Source: Billgrantia endophytica
GTDB taxonomy: Bacteria; Pseudomonadota; Gammaproteobacteria; Pseudomonadales; Halomonadaceae
Assembly (NCBI RefSeq): GCF_002879615.1
Contig: NZ_PNRF01000028.1
Span: forward strand, 93,196-157,195
Direction: 5' to 3'
Length of the DNA: 64,000 nucleotides
Shown here: piece after piece, positions 53,340-61,746 of the stretch
Numbering within the stretch: the stretch's first letter is position 1
Layout: every line of letters starts with the position of its first letter
Notes under the pieces: model-generated
Told to the model about the DNA's origin: nothing
The model's input: the letters and a program-made list of their open reading frames with translations, nothing else
The model's database searches: none
Translations under genes and position numbers: made by a program

Positions 53340-54474
53340 CGGCGGCCTCCCGGGACTGTTCGAGGACTGACAGGAACCTGTCGGCGATGGCCGGCCACCG
53401 GCAGCATAGTGCGCGCCGCCGCGCAGCGCGCCCCAGCCGTGCATAGTGGGCGGGCTGCTGGCACAGCGTGACGGCAGCCTCGCGAAACGCCTCGGCATCG
53501 CCGGCGGGCACGGTCACGCCGTTGACGCCGCTATCGATGAGCTCGGCGGCGGCGGCGTGGCGATAGGCCACCACGGCCAGGCCGCTGGCCATGGCTTCCG
53601 GTACCACGTTGCCCCAGGTCTCGGAAAGAGAGGGAAACAGGAACAGGTCGGCGCTGGCGTAGTGCTGGGCCAATGCTTCCGGCGAGATGAAACCGGTAAA
53701 GTGCGCGTCCGGCAGTGCCTTTTCGAGCGAGCGGCGCGCCGGGCCGTCGCCGACGATTACCTGGGCCATGTCGGGGTGCGCGCTGCGCATGGCGTGCAGG
53801 GTCTCGCGCAGCAGCGTGAGGTTCTTCTCTGCCGCCAGGCGGCCGACGTGCAATACCACCGGACGGTGCTCATCGGCGCCCCAGCTGCGACGCAGCTTGG
53901 CACAGCGCAGTGTCGGGTCGAGCCGCTGGTGGTCGATCCCGCGTCCCATGACCTCGAGACGCTGAAAGCCCTGACGGGAGAGCTCGCCCGCTTGTTGACG
54001 GGTGGGGATCAGGGTGGCCTGACAGCCGTTGTGGAAATGGCGCAGCGTACGCATCAGCGCCGGGGCCAGCCAGGGCACGCCATAGTCGCCGCAATAGTGG
54101 TCGAAATTGGTATGCCAGCCGGCCACGACCGGGATGGCCAGGCGTATGGCGGCGCGTCTCGCCGACCACCCCAGGGGGCCTTGGGTGGCCAGGTAGACGA
54201 CATCGGGACGCTGCTTCTGCCACAGGCGCTCGATGCGTCGTGTGGCGGGCAGCCCGATGCGCACGGCACGGTAGCCGGGCATTGCCATGCCCCTCACTCG
54301 TAGCTCGGCCTGCATGCCTGGCGTATGTCGCGGGGCATCGGCATCCGCCGGGTGCGGGCGAATGAGCTGCAGCAATGCACCCCGCGCCAGCAGTTCGCGG
54401 CTCAGCTGTGCAAGGGTGTGGGCGACGCCATTGATCTCGGGCGACCAGGTCTCGCTGACAAGACAGATTCGCAT
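53311..54474 (-). CDS. Glycosyltransferase family 4
   Basis: A 387-residue GT-B glycosyltransferase starting MRICLVSETWSPEINGVAHT. The C-terminal domain has VGRLAAEKNLTLLR, VGDGPARRSLEKALP and the EX7E motif ETWGNVVPEAMASGLAVVA. It is similar in plan to the enzyme at 26712-27971 and to the DgdA/SqdX/MgtA-like lipid glycosyltransferases. GAGGATG precedes the ATG at 54474. It is coupled to the PAP2 gene and has a Pho-like box upstream. I infer synthesis of a phosphorus-free glycolipid during phosphate limitation. Confidence 0.85.
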   Translation of the reverse strand: MRICLVSETWSPEINGVAHTLAQLSRELLARGALLQLIRPHPADADAPRHTPGMQAELRVRGMAMPGYRAVRIGLPATRRIERLWQKQRPDVVYLATQGPLGWSARRAAIRLAIPVVAGWHTNFDHYCGDYGVPWLAPALMRTLRHFHNGCQATLIPTRQQAGELSRQGFQRLEVMGRGIDHQRLDPTLRCAKLRRSWGADEHRPVVLHVGRLAAEKNLTLLRETLHAMRSAHPDMAQVIVGDGPARRSLEKALPDAHFTGFISPEALAQHYASADLFLFPSLSETWGNVVPEAMASGLAVVAYRHAAAAELIDSGVNGVTVPAGDAEAFREAAVTLCQQPAHYARLGRAARRRALCCRWPAIADRFLSVLEQSREAADATTHPCGI

Positions 54475-54543
54475 GGCATCCTCGCTGCCGGAGAGCATGA
54501 CGGCGAGAATGACAGTTGCATGTGACGACCCGGCGTCGATGAC

Positions 54544-54561
54544 ATGATGAAACCATGACAA
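54544..54561 (-). promoter_or_regulatory. Candidate Pho box upstream of the GT4-PAP2 pair
   Basis: On the minus strand TTGTCATGGTTTCATCAT: GTCAT and ATCAT 11 bp apart. More GTCAT/GTCAC words lie between it and the start (70 bp), but at 12-13 bp steps. Moderate match. Confidence 0.4.
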
Positions 54562-54638
54562 CTGGCTCCACTGCGGGGTGCAGGCTCGGTCACCATCCGG
54601 GTGATAGAGTTTTTCTACTACTGGAAATTTAATTAATT

Positions 54639-54691
54639 AAGAAAAACGTCATTTTTCTTACATGATCTCTTGCTAATTTTCACTTTATAAT
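54639..54691 (+). promoter_or_regulatory. AT-rich porin promoter region
   Basis: An 8-bp inverted repeat AAGAAAAA/TTTTTCTT (54639-54659) surrounds GTCAT. ACGTCATTTTTCTTACAT (54646-54663) has two Pho-like half-sites 11 bp apart, and a perfect TATAAT stands at 54686-54691. The 317-bp gap 54475-54791 holds no gene; it is shared with the divergent glycosyltransferase. The -35 hexamer opposite TATAAT is poor, which suggests that an activator is needed. Confidence 0.45.
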
Positions 54692-54791
54692 TAAAAGAAA
54701 CATTTCGAATCTGTTGGCTTCTTCGGTGCTTTACCAGCAACGATAGCCCGCCTTTTCCCACTATCCCAAGAGATCATTCAGGAACCTTCTC

Positions 54792-55835
54792 ATGTTCAAG
54801 AAATCACTCATCGCCACCAGTCTGGTCGGTGTCATGGCTGCCTCTGCCCAGGCGGCGACCGTCTACGATCAGGACGGTACCAAGGTAGATGTTTATGGCC
54901 GACTCAACTACATGGTTACCTCCGGTGGCCCGCAGGATCTGTCTCCCGACTCCCGCAAAGTCAGTGGTAGCCAGTTCCGGAACAACGGCTCGCGCTTCGG
55001 TTTCCGTGCAAACCATGCACTGAACAGCGACTTGAGCGCCTTTGCCAACATGGAGTTTCGCTTCAGGGCCGATGCGGTCAACTCCGATCCCATGACCATT
55101 CGCAACAGCTTCCTGGGGCTCCGGAGCCAGCAACTGGGAACGGGCACCGTTGGAAATTTCGACAGTGTCTATTTCCAGACAGTCAGCAGCCTGTTCGATG
55201 TCTATGAGAACGCTGGCTTTCTCAGCCTGGATACCGGGTCGATCGGCTCACGGGGCGATAGCCTGGCCTACTCCTCGCCGGTATTCAGCGGCCTGCAGGC
55301 CCATGCGCAGGTCAAGCACCTGAGCGGTAACAATACGGCTATCGGTGCTCGGGACAACAGCTCTGCGACCTCGGTGGCGGCGGCAATCTCCTACACCTGG
55401 AACGACCTCTACCTGGCCGCGGGCTACAACCAGTCGAAGGATGTCTCAGAGCGTGGCGCGAGTTATGATGGAGGTGCAAACAACGCAGCCGGTGAAGACA
55501 TCTGGGGCGTGTCCGCTCAGTACAAGTTCCTGCCCAACTTCTCGGCGCGTATCAAGTACGAGGAACTGGGCTCGGTGAATGCGCAGGCCGCTGACACTGC
55601 CGTGAAGGAAATCTTCGGCCTGGGTGCTACCTTCAACTACGGTCAGGGTAACCTCTATGCCGACGTCTATGACGTCAGCTATGTGGGCGATAGCAGCAGC
55701 AACCCCTGGGCGGTCGGCATCGACTATCGCTTCAGTCCGGTACGCGTCTATGCCGAGATGTTCGATCAGGATGTCAACGGCGAGAACATCGACGATAACC
55801 CATTATATACGGTGGGAATCCGATACGACTTCTAG
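54792..55835 (+). CDS. General (Gram-negative) porin
   Basis: Outer-membrane trimeric beta-barrel for small hydrophilic solutes. It has 347 residues: signal peptide of 21 residues ending SAQA, barrel opening TKVDVYGRLNYMV, and the terminal aromatic signature VGIRYDF ending in Phe, required for outer-membrane assembly. Sixteen alternating strands are plausible for its length. The loop 3 eyelet sequence cannot be assigned to anion or cation preference by eye. Many acidic residues in the loops suit a halophile. Its stop codon coincides with the end of a MITE-like element. Confidence 0.9.
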   Translation: MFKKSLIATSLVGVMAASAQAATVYDQDGTKVDVYGRLNYMVTSGGPQDLSPDSRKVSGSQFRNNGSRFGFRANHALNSDLSAFANMEFRFRADAVNSDPMTIRNSFLGLRSQQLGTGTVGNFDSVYFQTVSSLFDVYENAGFLSLDTGSIGSRGDSLAYSSPVFSGLQAHAQVKHLSGNNTAIGARDNSSATSVAAAISYTWNDLYLAAGYNQSKDVSERGASYDGGANNAAGEDIWGVSAQYKFLPNFSARIKYEELGSVNAQAADTAVKEIFGLGATFNYGQGNLYADVYDVSYVGDSSSNPWAVGIDYRFSPVRVYAEMFDQDVNGENIDDNPLYTVGIRYDF

Positions 55836-55978
55836 GGAAACACTGAACAAATGCCTACGCGAGCGAATCGCTGCGTTGCGTGGTGCTCGGAATCCTCACA
55901 TATACCCCATATGCTCCGGTTCCTGTGCTCCATGCGCCTTGCGTTTCATCCCGCTCGTCGATTTGTTCAGCGCTTCCC
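55835..55978. mobile_element. MITE-like element 1 after the porin
   Basis: Terminal inverted repeats TAGGGAAACACTGAACAAAT (55833-55852) and its inverted partner (55961-55980) agree at 18 of 20 positions. The element is about 144 bp with no coding capacity. Both ends are bounded by TA, consistent with a TA target duplication as left by IS630/Tc1-type transposases (inference). The left TA supplies part of the porin stop codon TAG. Confidence 0.65.
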
Positions 55979-56020
55979 TAAGCCTGGCCATGCTTGTTCC
56001 AACCGGCTTTCGTCACTGAG

Positions 56021-56158
56021 AGGGTGTTTACAAAAGTAGCGAGCGAAGGTCAGACAAGGCGAAATCAGTCGAAAAAGCGGAGTTTACGTGCTGTAAATGA
56101 GCATTTTGAGGCTGATTTCAACGCAGTATGGCCTAGCGCAGTAGTTCGTAAACACCCT
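56021..56158. mobile_element. MITE-like element 2 after the porin
   Basis: A 138-bp palindromic element with ends AGGGTGTTTAC...GTAAACACCCT, flanked by the direct repeat CTGAG (56016-56020 and 56159-56163), which looks like a 5-bp target duplication. It is unrelated to element 1 and has no coding capacity. It seems to be a transposable miniature element mobilised in trans. Confidence 0.72.
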
Positions 56159-56239
56159 CTGAGGGGATGACGAAAATCGACTGGATAGTCGCTTTCACGT
56201 TTGCATTGTTGTGTTTTTTTAGCGTGCTGTTTCGATTTT

Positions 56240-56278
56240 GCCGGACGGGAAACCTCCGGCTCTTTTCTGTGTTTTTTT
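56240..56278 (+). terminator. Rho-independent terminator, probably of the porin
   Basis: GCCGGA (56240-56245) pairs with TCCGGC (56255-56260), followed by the T-rich tract TCTTTTCTGTGTTTTTTT. It is the only canonical terminator seen between the porin and aceK. The two MITE-like elements now separate it from the porin stop by about 400 bp. The remaining sequence to aceK (56279-56486) shows nothing recognisable. Confidence 0.75.
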
Positions 56279-56486
56279 CCTGTGATGCCTGCCAGTTAGC
56301 GGTCAACGCATGGCTGGCGAGCATGCCGTGGCGGCCCATCAGGCCGAACGGCAGGTTCTGCCGCACCGAGAGGTGACGGCCTGGCTCCGCGCTCGGTCGC
56401 GAAACTACAGCATGCCCCACCATGGTCGGCTCGCATCCCGGGCGAGAATTGGCGAAGCTGTCGGCCTACGCCTCCCGGAGTTTGCC

Positions 56487-58232
56487 ATGAAGCACTCGCC
56501 CGCCTATCGTCTTGCCGCCACCATACTGCACGGTTTCGACGAGTACCGTTCACGCTTCAAGGAGATCACCGCGGACGCCAGCCGCCGCTTCCGCGATGCC
56601 GCATGGCGGGAAGCGCAGCAGGCTTCCGCGGAACGTATCAACCTCTACGACCAGAAGGTCGAGGAAACCCTCGACAGGCTCAAGCGTTCCTTTGGTGACG
56701 AGGACCTGACCCACTGCGAGTGCTGGCGCGAGGCCAGGAACCACTATGCCGAGTTGATCAGCCAGCGCCTCGACTACGAGTTGGCCGAGACCTATTTCAA
56801 TTCGATGTTCTGTTCGATCTTCCATCACCGCCATATCCGTAACGACTGGATGTTCGTCTACAGCTCCCGGGACGCGGCGGCTCACCACTCGGGCATCGAG
56901 CGATGTCGCCGTCTGGCGGTGGAAGGGAAGTGGGAGCAGGCCATTCATTGGGCGCTGGCGGACGCTCCCTTCGAGACGCCCTTCGATGATCTGCAGCGCG
57001 ATACGCGACTGGCCGCTGAATTCCTGCGTGACCACCTGCCGGCCGCCATCCTCGATGCGCCGGATACCGAGGTCGAACTGCTCAAGAGCGTCTTCTACCG
57101 AAACAAGGGGGCTTACCTGGTTGGGCGGGTTCGGGGTGGCGGTGAGCAGGTCCCGCTGGTGTTGCCGGTGCTCCACGACGAGGGGCAAGGCCTGCACCTG
57201 GACACGGTGCTCATCGAGTCCGACGAGGTCTCGATCATCTTCTCCTTCACCCGCGCCTACTTCCAGGTGGAAGTGCAGGTCCCGGGCGAGTTCGTGGATT
57301 ACCTGCAGGAGCTCATGCCCGACAAGCCGGAAGGTGAACTGTATGCCACCATCGGCTTCTTCAAGCACGGCAAGACGGAATTTTTCCGCGCCTTGAACCG
57401 CCAGGTGGCCAAGCGCGAGGACAAGTTCATCATCGCCCCCGGGGTGCGTGGCATGGTGATGGCGGTATTCGTGCTGCCGTCGTTTCGTACGGTGTTCAAG
57501 ATCATCAAGGATCGCTTCGACCCCACCAAGCAGATGAGCCGGGAGAACGTGCGCGAGAAGTACAGCCTGGTCAAGCGCCATGACCGGGTCGGGCGCATGG
57601 CCGATACCCAGGAGTTCTCCAACTTCATCGCCCGCAAGGATCACTTCGCTCCGGAGTGCCTGGAGGAACTGCTGGAGGTGGCTCCCTCCAACGTCCAGCT
57701 CAGGGGTGACAAGGTCATCATCAAGCACTGCTACACGGAGCGGATGATGACGCCGCTCAATATCTACCTGGAGCAGTGCGACGCGGACGAGACCCGCGCC
57801 GTGCTCAAGGACTACGGCAACGCCATCAAGCAGATGGCGGCAGCCAACATCTTTCCCGGTGACATGCTGCTGAAGAACTTCGGGGTCACCCGCCATGGCC
57901 GCGTGATCTTCTACGACTACGACGAGGTCTGTTATCTCACCGAGTGCAATTTCCGCCATATTCCGGAACCGATGTATCCCGAACAGGAACTCTCCGATGA
58001 ACCCTGGTACTCGGTGGGGCCGAATGATATTTTCCCCGAGGAATTCGGCCCTTTCCTGTTCGCCGACATACGTCTGCGCAAGCTCTTCTATGAGTTGCAC
58101 CCGGAGCTGCTCGATGCGGATTACTGGAAGGGGCTTCAGCAGGCCATCCTCGATGGGCGCGTCATCGATGTCTATCCCTATCGCAACAAGCAGCGGTTCG
58201 CCGGCACCGAGGGGAATGGCCTGGTCTATTGA
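56487..58232 (+). CDS. aceK: Isocitrate dehydrogenase kinase/phosphatase
   Basis: Bifunctional enzyme that phosphorylates and dephosphorylates isocitrate dehydrogenase, switching carbon between the TCA cycle and the glyoxylate shunt. It has 581 residues (578 in E. coli). The regulatory half (1-310) is followed by the kinase-like half: ATP loop IAPGVRGMVMAVFVLPSF, and catalytic segments NIFPGDMLLKNFGV and FYDYDEVCYLTECNFR. GGAG stands seven bases before the ATG. It is not next to aceBA here. A sirtuin gene follows after 66 bp. Confidence 0.96.
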   Translation: MKHSPAYRLAATILHGFDEYRSRFKEITADASRRFRDAAWREAQQASAERINLYDQKVEETLDRLKRSFGDEDLTHCECWREARNHYAELISQRLDYELAETYFNSMFCSIFHHRHIRNDWMFVYSSRDAAAHHSGIERCRRLAVEGKWEQAIHWALADAPFETPFDDLQRDTRLAAEFLRDHLPAAILDAPDTEVELLKSVFYRNKGAYLVGRVRGGGEQVPLVLPVLHDEGQGLHLDTVLIESDEVSIIFSFTRAYFQVEVQVPGEFVDYLQELMPDKPEGELYATIGFFKHGKTEFFRALNRQVAKREDKFIIAPGVRGMVMAVFVLPSFRTVFKIIKDRFDPTKQMSRENVREKYSLVKRHDRVGRMADTQEFSNFIARKDHFAPECLEELLEVAPSNVQLRGDKVIIKHCYTERMMTPLNIYLEQCDADETRAVLKDYGNAIKQMAAANIFPGDMLLKNFGVTRHGRVIFYDYDEVCYLTECNFRHIPEPMYPEQELSDEPWYSVGPNDIFPEEFGPFLFADIRLRKLFYELHPELLDADYWKGLQQAILDGRVIDVYPYRNKQRFAGTEGNGLVY

Positions 58233-58298
58233 GGCGAGCCGTCGTGAGGCCTGGCGAGGCGATACCCCCGGCTGGCAGCGGCAATGACGAGGCAACGA

Positions 58299-59033
58299 AT
58301 GGCTGAGGACAGGCGCCCCCATCTGGTGGTCTTCACCGGCTCCGGCATCAGCGCCGAGAGCGGCATCCAGACCTTTCGGGCCGGCGACGGCCTGTGGGCC
58401 GACCACCCCCTCGAGGAGGTGGCCACCCCCGAAGCCTGGCGCCGCGACCCCCGGCGCGTACTGGCGTTCTACAACATGCGCCGGACCCAGGTGCGCCGGG
58501 CCCGACCCAACGCGGCCCACAAGGCCCTGGCGGCCCTGGAAAAGAGTGGCTTTCGGGTCAGTATCATTACCCAGAATATCGATGACCTCCACGAGCGGGC
58601 CGGTTCGCGAAACGTGCTGCACCTGCATGGGGAAATCCTCAAGGCCCGCTCCACGGTGGATGCGCGCATGCAGTATCGACTGCCGCGTGGCGGTATCGAG
58701 CTGGGAGACATCTGTGACAAAGGCAGTCAGCTGCGCCCGGATGTCGTCTGGTTCGGCGAGAGCGTGCCGCACTTCAGCGAGGCCTGTAAAACCGTTGCCG
58801 AAGCCGACCTGCTGCTGGTGGTCGGCACGTCCCTGGCGGTGATGCCGGCCGCATCGCTGCTGGACCATGCCCCGCTGGAGGCCCCCTGTGTGCTGGTGGA
58901 TCCCGAGGCCGAGGTTCTCTCACCACCCGGTGTGGCGCGGCTCAGTCAGACAGCGGGAAAGGGAGTGCCTCGACTGGTGCGTTACTGGAAGCGGGAAGGG
59001 CGGCTGTGGATACCGGAGACCCTGATGGCCTAA
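58299..59033 (+). CDS. Sir2-family NAD-dependent protein deacylase lacking the usual zinc cysteines
   Basis: Removes acyl groups from lysine using NAD+. It has 244 residues. NAD-binding motifs FTGSGISAESGIQTFR and TQNIDDLHERAG, the catalytic histidine in LHLHGE, and VVGTSLAVMPAASL are all present. The Y-x-x-R pair seen in desuccinylases may be present in FYNMRR. The zinc module, normally four cysteines, is shortened to ARSTVDARMQYRLPRGG with one cysteine (DIC). The ATG at 58299 is preferred to 58284 because GAGG lies six bases before it. A link to AceK by acylation control of central metabolism is possible from context only. Confidence 0.88.
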   Translation: MAEDRRPHLVVFTGSGISAESGIQTFRAGDGLWADHPLEEVATPEAWRRDPRRVLAFYNMRRTQVRRARPNAAHKALAALEKSGFRVSIITQNIDDLHERAGSRNVLHLHGEILKARSTVDARMQYRLPRGGIELGDICDKGSQLRPDVVWFGESVPHFSEACKTVAEADLLLVVGTSLAVMPAASLLDHAPLEAPCVLVDPEAEVLSPPGVARLSQTAGKGVPRLVRYWKREGRLWIPETLMA

Positions 59034-59049
59034 TGCCACTCGGCTTGCA

Positions 59050-59070
59050 GCCTCTCCCGAAGCGAGAGGC
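59050..59070 (+). terminator. Hairpin between the sirtuin and tapT genes
   Basis: GCCTCTC (59050-59056) and GAGAGGC (59064-59070) form a perfect 7-bp stem. No T run follows; instead TGGTAGAAT (extended -10-like) comes next and could start tapT transcription. Confidence 0.4.
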
Positions 59071-59112
59071 ATGGTAGAATGCCGCCCCTTTCAGCACCCG
59101 CGACAAACCAAC

Positions 59113-59862
59113 ATGCCGGACGACACCCCCAGCGATTTCATCGACCGCGACCCCGCAACGGGCCATCCCCGGCCGCCACGGCGCGAGTTCAAGGCGCGAG
59201 GGAGTTCCGTCGAACGATGCCCGGGCTGCAACCTGCCCCGCCTGAACTGCCTCTGCCCCTACCGGGTCACGGTCGAGAGCACGGCGCGTATCTGGCTGCT
59301 GACTCACCCTCTGGAGCACCACAAGCCCACCAACACCGGGCGGCTGATCCGCGACGTGCTGCCCGACACCGAAGTATTCACCTGGTACCGGACCACGCCG
59401 GACGAGCGCCTGCTGACGCTGCTCGAAGATCCTCGTTACGCTCCCTTCGTCATCTTTCCCGACGACCAGCCGGACTACGCCGAACGCGTGGTGGGAATCG
59501 ATGCGGTGACCGAGGCCAGGGCGGCGGGAAAGGTGCCGGCCTTCATCCTGCTCGACGGTACCTGGCGCCAGGCGCGGCGTATCTTCCGCAAGAGCGCCTA
59601 CCTGGATAGCCTGCTGGTGCTGCCGCTGGCCACCGAGCGGCTGACGCGCTACCGGCTGCGCAAGCCGGCGTCAGCGGCGCACCTTTGCACGGCCGAGGTG
59701 GCGGTTGAGCTGCTGCGTCAGAACGGCGACGTCCTGGCCGGCCAGGTGCTGGACGATTACTTCGACGCCTTCAATGACAGCTACGCCGCCAGCCGCCGTT
59801 TCGAGAAGCTGGAGGCGCCGACGCCGGCGATGCAGCGGCTGTTGCTGCTAAAGAAAAGTTGA
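59113..59862 (+). CDS. tapT: tRNA-uridine aminocarboxypropyltransferase (DTW domain)
   Basis: Transfers the 3-amino-3-carboxypropyl group of SAM to uridine 47 of tRNAs (acp3U); formerly YfiP. It has 249 residues. The N-terminal CPGCNLPRLNCLCPY holds the CxxC-like cysteines and the name-giving motif is in FILLDGTWRQARRIFRKS; the C-terminal SRRFEKLEAPTP completes the domain. The N-terminal 40 residues are hydrophilic and variable. No good ribosome site precedes the ATG, so the exact start is less sure. Confidence 0.9.
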   Translation: MPDDTPSDFIDRDPATGHPRPPRREFKARGSSVERCPGCNLPRLNCLCPYRVTVESTARIWLLTHPLEHHKPTNTGRLIRDVLPDTEVFTWYRTTPDERLLTLLEDPRYAPFVIFPDDQPDYAERVVGIDAVTEARAAGKVPAFILLDGTWRQARRIFRKSAYLDSLLVLPLATERLTRYRLRKPASAAHLCTAEVAVELLRQNGDVLAGQVLDDYFDAFNDSYAASRRFEKLEAPTPAMQRLLLLKKS

Positions 59863-59902
59863 ATGTGGCCGATGCTGATGATGGCGGGCAGGCTCGACGT
59901 TC

Positions 59903-61678
59903 ATGCCCGTATGCCGAGGAGGCGTGGGTTCGCAAGGGGATCGAGCGTTGTCTGCCACGAACACGAAGCACTCATCCGCCCGTGGCATCGGGTGGTTATC
60001 CTTTCCGTTGCTGCTGCTGGGGGGCGTAATCGGGAGTGTCGGCGCCCAGGCCCAGACGCCGCCCGCCGATGACGAGTTGCTGCGCCAGCGCGAGCGTGAC
60101 CGGGCCCTGCAGGAGCGCCAGGAGACGGTGCCGGATGTGCGCCTGTCGGTGCCGCTGGAAACGGTGGGGCGTTTCCCTGACCAGGAATCGCCATGTTTCG
60201 TGATCGATACGCTGGCATGGCAGGGCGAGGACCTTCAGCGTTTCCCATGGCTCGATGCTGCGGTGGCCGGTGACGGCGCGGACGATACGCCCATCGGACG
60301 CTGCCTGGGTACCCAGGGCGTCAACCTGGTGGTACAGCGCGCCCAGAATGCGCTGATCGAGCGCGGCTTCGTCACCAGCCGCGTGCTCGTGGAGCCCCAG
60401 GATCTCAGCGATGGCACTCTCACCCTCACGCTCCTGCCCGGGCGTATCGCCAGTCTGCGCGTCGCCGATCCCGACCGCCCCCATGCGTCCCTGCGCAACG
60501 CCGTGCCGGCCAGGCCGGGCGACATCCTCAACCTGCGCGACATCGAGCAGGCGCTGGAGAACTTCCAGAGCCTGCCTTCCGTGGACGTCGACATCCAGAT
60601 CGCCCCCGCCGACGAACCCGGCAGCAGCGACCTGGTGATCGACTACGCACAGGGATTCCCGCTACGCCCCGGATGGTCGCTGGACAATGGCGGCAGCGAT
60701 GCCACGGGCCGGTATCTCAATGGCGTCACCGTGGCCTATGACAACCCGCTGGGCATCAACGACCTGTTCTATGCCTACCTGGGCAAGGACCTGGGAGGCG
60801 GTGACAGCGGTAGGCGTGGCAACAAGAGCCGTACCCTGCACTACGCCGTGCCCTGGGGGTATTGGCGCCTGGCCGCCACCGCCAGCGACCACGACTACCA
60901 CCAGACCGTGGTGGGGGCCTTCGAAGACTACGTCTACAGCGGCACCAGCCGCACGCTCCGGGCCGGCCTGTCACGTGTGATCCATCGCGATGCCTCGCGC
61001 AAGACCTCCTTCGACCTCGCCGGCTTCCAGCGCCAGTCGCGCAACTATATCGATGACCTCGAGATCGAGGTACAGCGGCGTAACGTGGGCGGCTGGGAAG
61101 CCGGCGTGGCACATCGCGAGTTCCTCGGCCGGGCGGTGCTGGACCTGGGGCTGGGCTATCAGCGAGGCACCGGCGCCTTCGGTGCGCGACCGGCTCCGGA
61201 AGAACCCTTCGGTGACGGCACCTCGCGTTTTCAGATCGTCACCTCGAATGCCGACCTCGACCTACCGTTCCAGCTCGGCGAACAGAGGCTGCATTATCGC
61301 GGCCACTGGCGCATGCAGCGCAACCTGACGCCGCTGTCGCCGCTGGAGCGTTTTTCCATCGGTAGCCGTTATACGGTGAGAGGCTTCCACGACACCAGCC
61401 TCTCCGCCGAGCGCGGCTGGCTGGTGCGCAACGAACTCGAAGCGCCACTGGGCAACAGCGCCCAGCGGCTCTATGCCGCGCTCGACCACGGCCATGTCGG
61501 GGGGCCAAGTACGGAATGGTTGTTGGGAACGCAACTGACCGGGGCCGCCGTGGGGCTGCGAGGGGCATTGCTGCGCCACCTGCACTACGACGTCTTCGTG
61601 GCCACGCCGGTCAAGAAACCGGACGGGTTTCGCAGCGACGGGCATGATGTGGGGCTCAGCGTGAATCTGGTGTTCTAG
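59903..61678 (+). CDS. Two-partner secretion transporter TpsB (FhaC/ShlB type)
   Basis: Outer-membrane barrel of the Omp85 superfamily that secretes the TpsA protein encoded next. It has 591 residues from the first ATG: a signal region (hydrophobic FPLLLLGGVIGSVGAQA near residues 34-51), a helix linker, two POTRA domains (about 80-245), and the barrel with the loop-6 motif YTVRGFHDTS and the terminal LSVNLVF. The first ATG gives an unusually long n-region; a TTG at 59948 with AAGGGG upstream would shorten it by 15 residues, so the start is uncertain. It forms an operon with the exoprotein, 68 bp apart. Confidence 0.9.
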   Translation: MPVCRGGVGSQGDRALSATNTKHSSARGIGWLSFPLLLLGGVIGSVGAQAQTPPADDELLRQRERDRALQERQETVPDVRLSVPLETVGRFPDQESPCFVIDTLAWQGEDLQRFPWLDAAVAGDGADDTPIGRCLGTQGVNLVVQRAQNALIERGFVTSRVLVEPQDLSDGTLTLTLLPGRIASLRVADPDRPHASLRNAVPARPGDILNLRDIEQALENFQSLPSVDVDIQIAPADEPGSSDLVIDYAQGFPLRPGWSLDNGGSDATGRYLNGVTVAYDNPLGINDLFYAYLGKDLGGGDSGRRGNKSRTLHYAVPWGYWRLAATASDHDYHQTVVGAFEDYVYSGTSRTLRAGLSRVIHRDASRKTSFDLAGFQRQSRNYIDDLEIEVQRRNVGGWEAGVAHREFLGRAVLDLGLGYQRGTGAFGARPAPEEPFGDGTSRFQIVTSNADLDLPFQLGEQRLHYRGHWRMQRNLTPLSPLERFSIGSRYTVRGFHDTSLSAERGWLVRNELEAPLGNSAQRLYAALDHGHVGGPSTEWLLGTQLTGAAVGLRGALLRHLHYDVFVATPVKKPDGFRSDGHDVGLSVNLVF

Positions 61679-61746
61679 CGGTGCACTAAAGCTATCGTCG
61701 TGTTGGCCGATATCGGAAATATTCTCATTCAGCAAGGAGCTGAGCG

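Noticed and set aside
55851..56039. ORFs over the first MITE-like element
   Set aside because: They read through inverted-repeat sequence and have no coding character.
56167..56376. 69-codon hydrophobic ORF upstream of aceK
   Set aside because: It runs over the stem and T tract of the terminator at 56240-56278 and has no convincing start.
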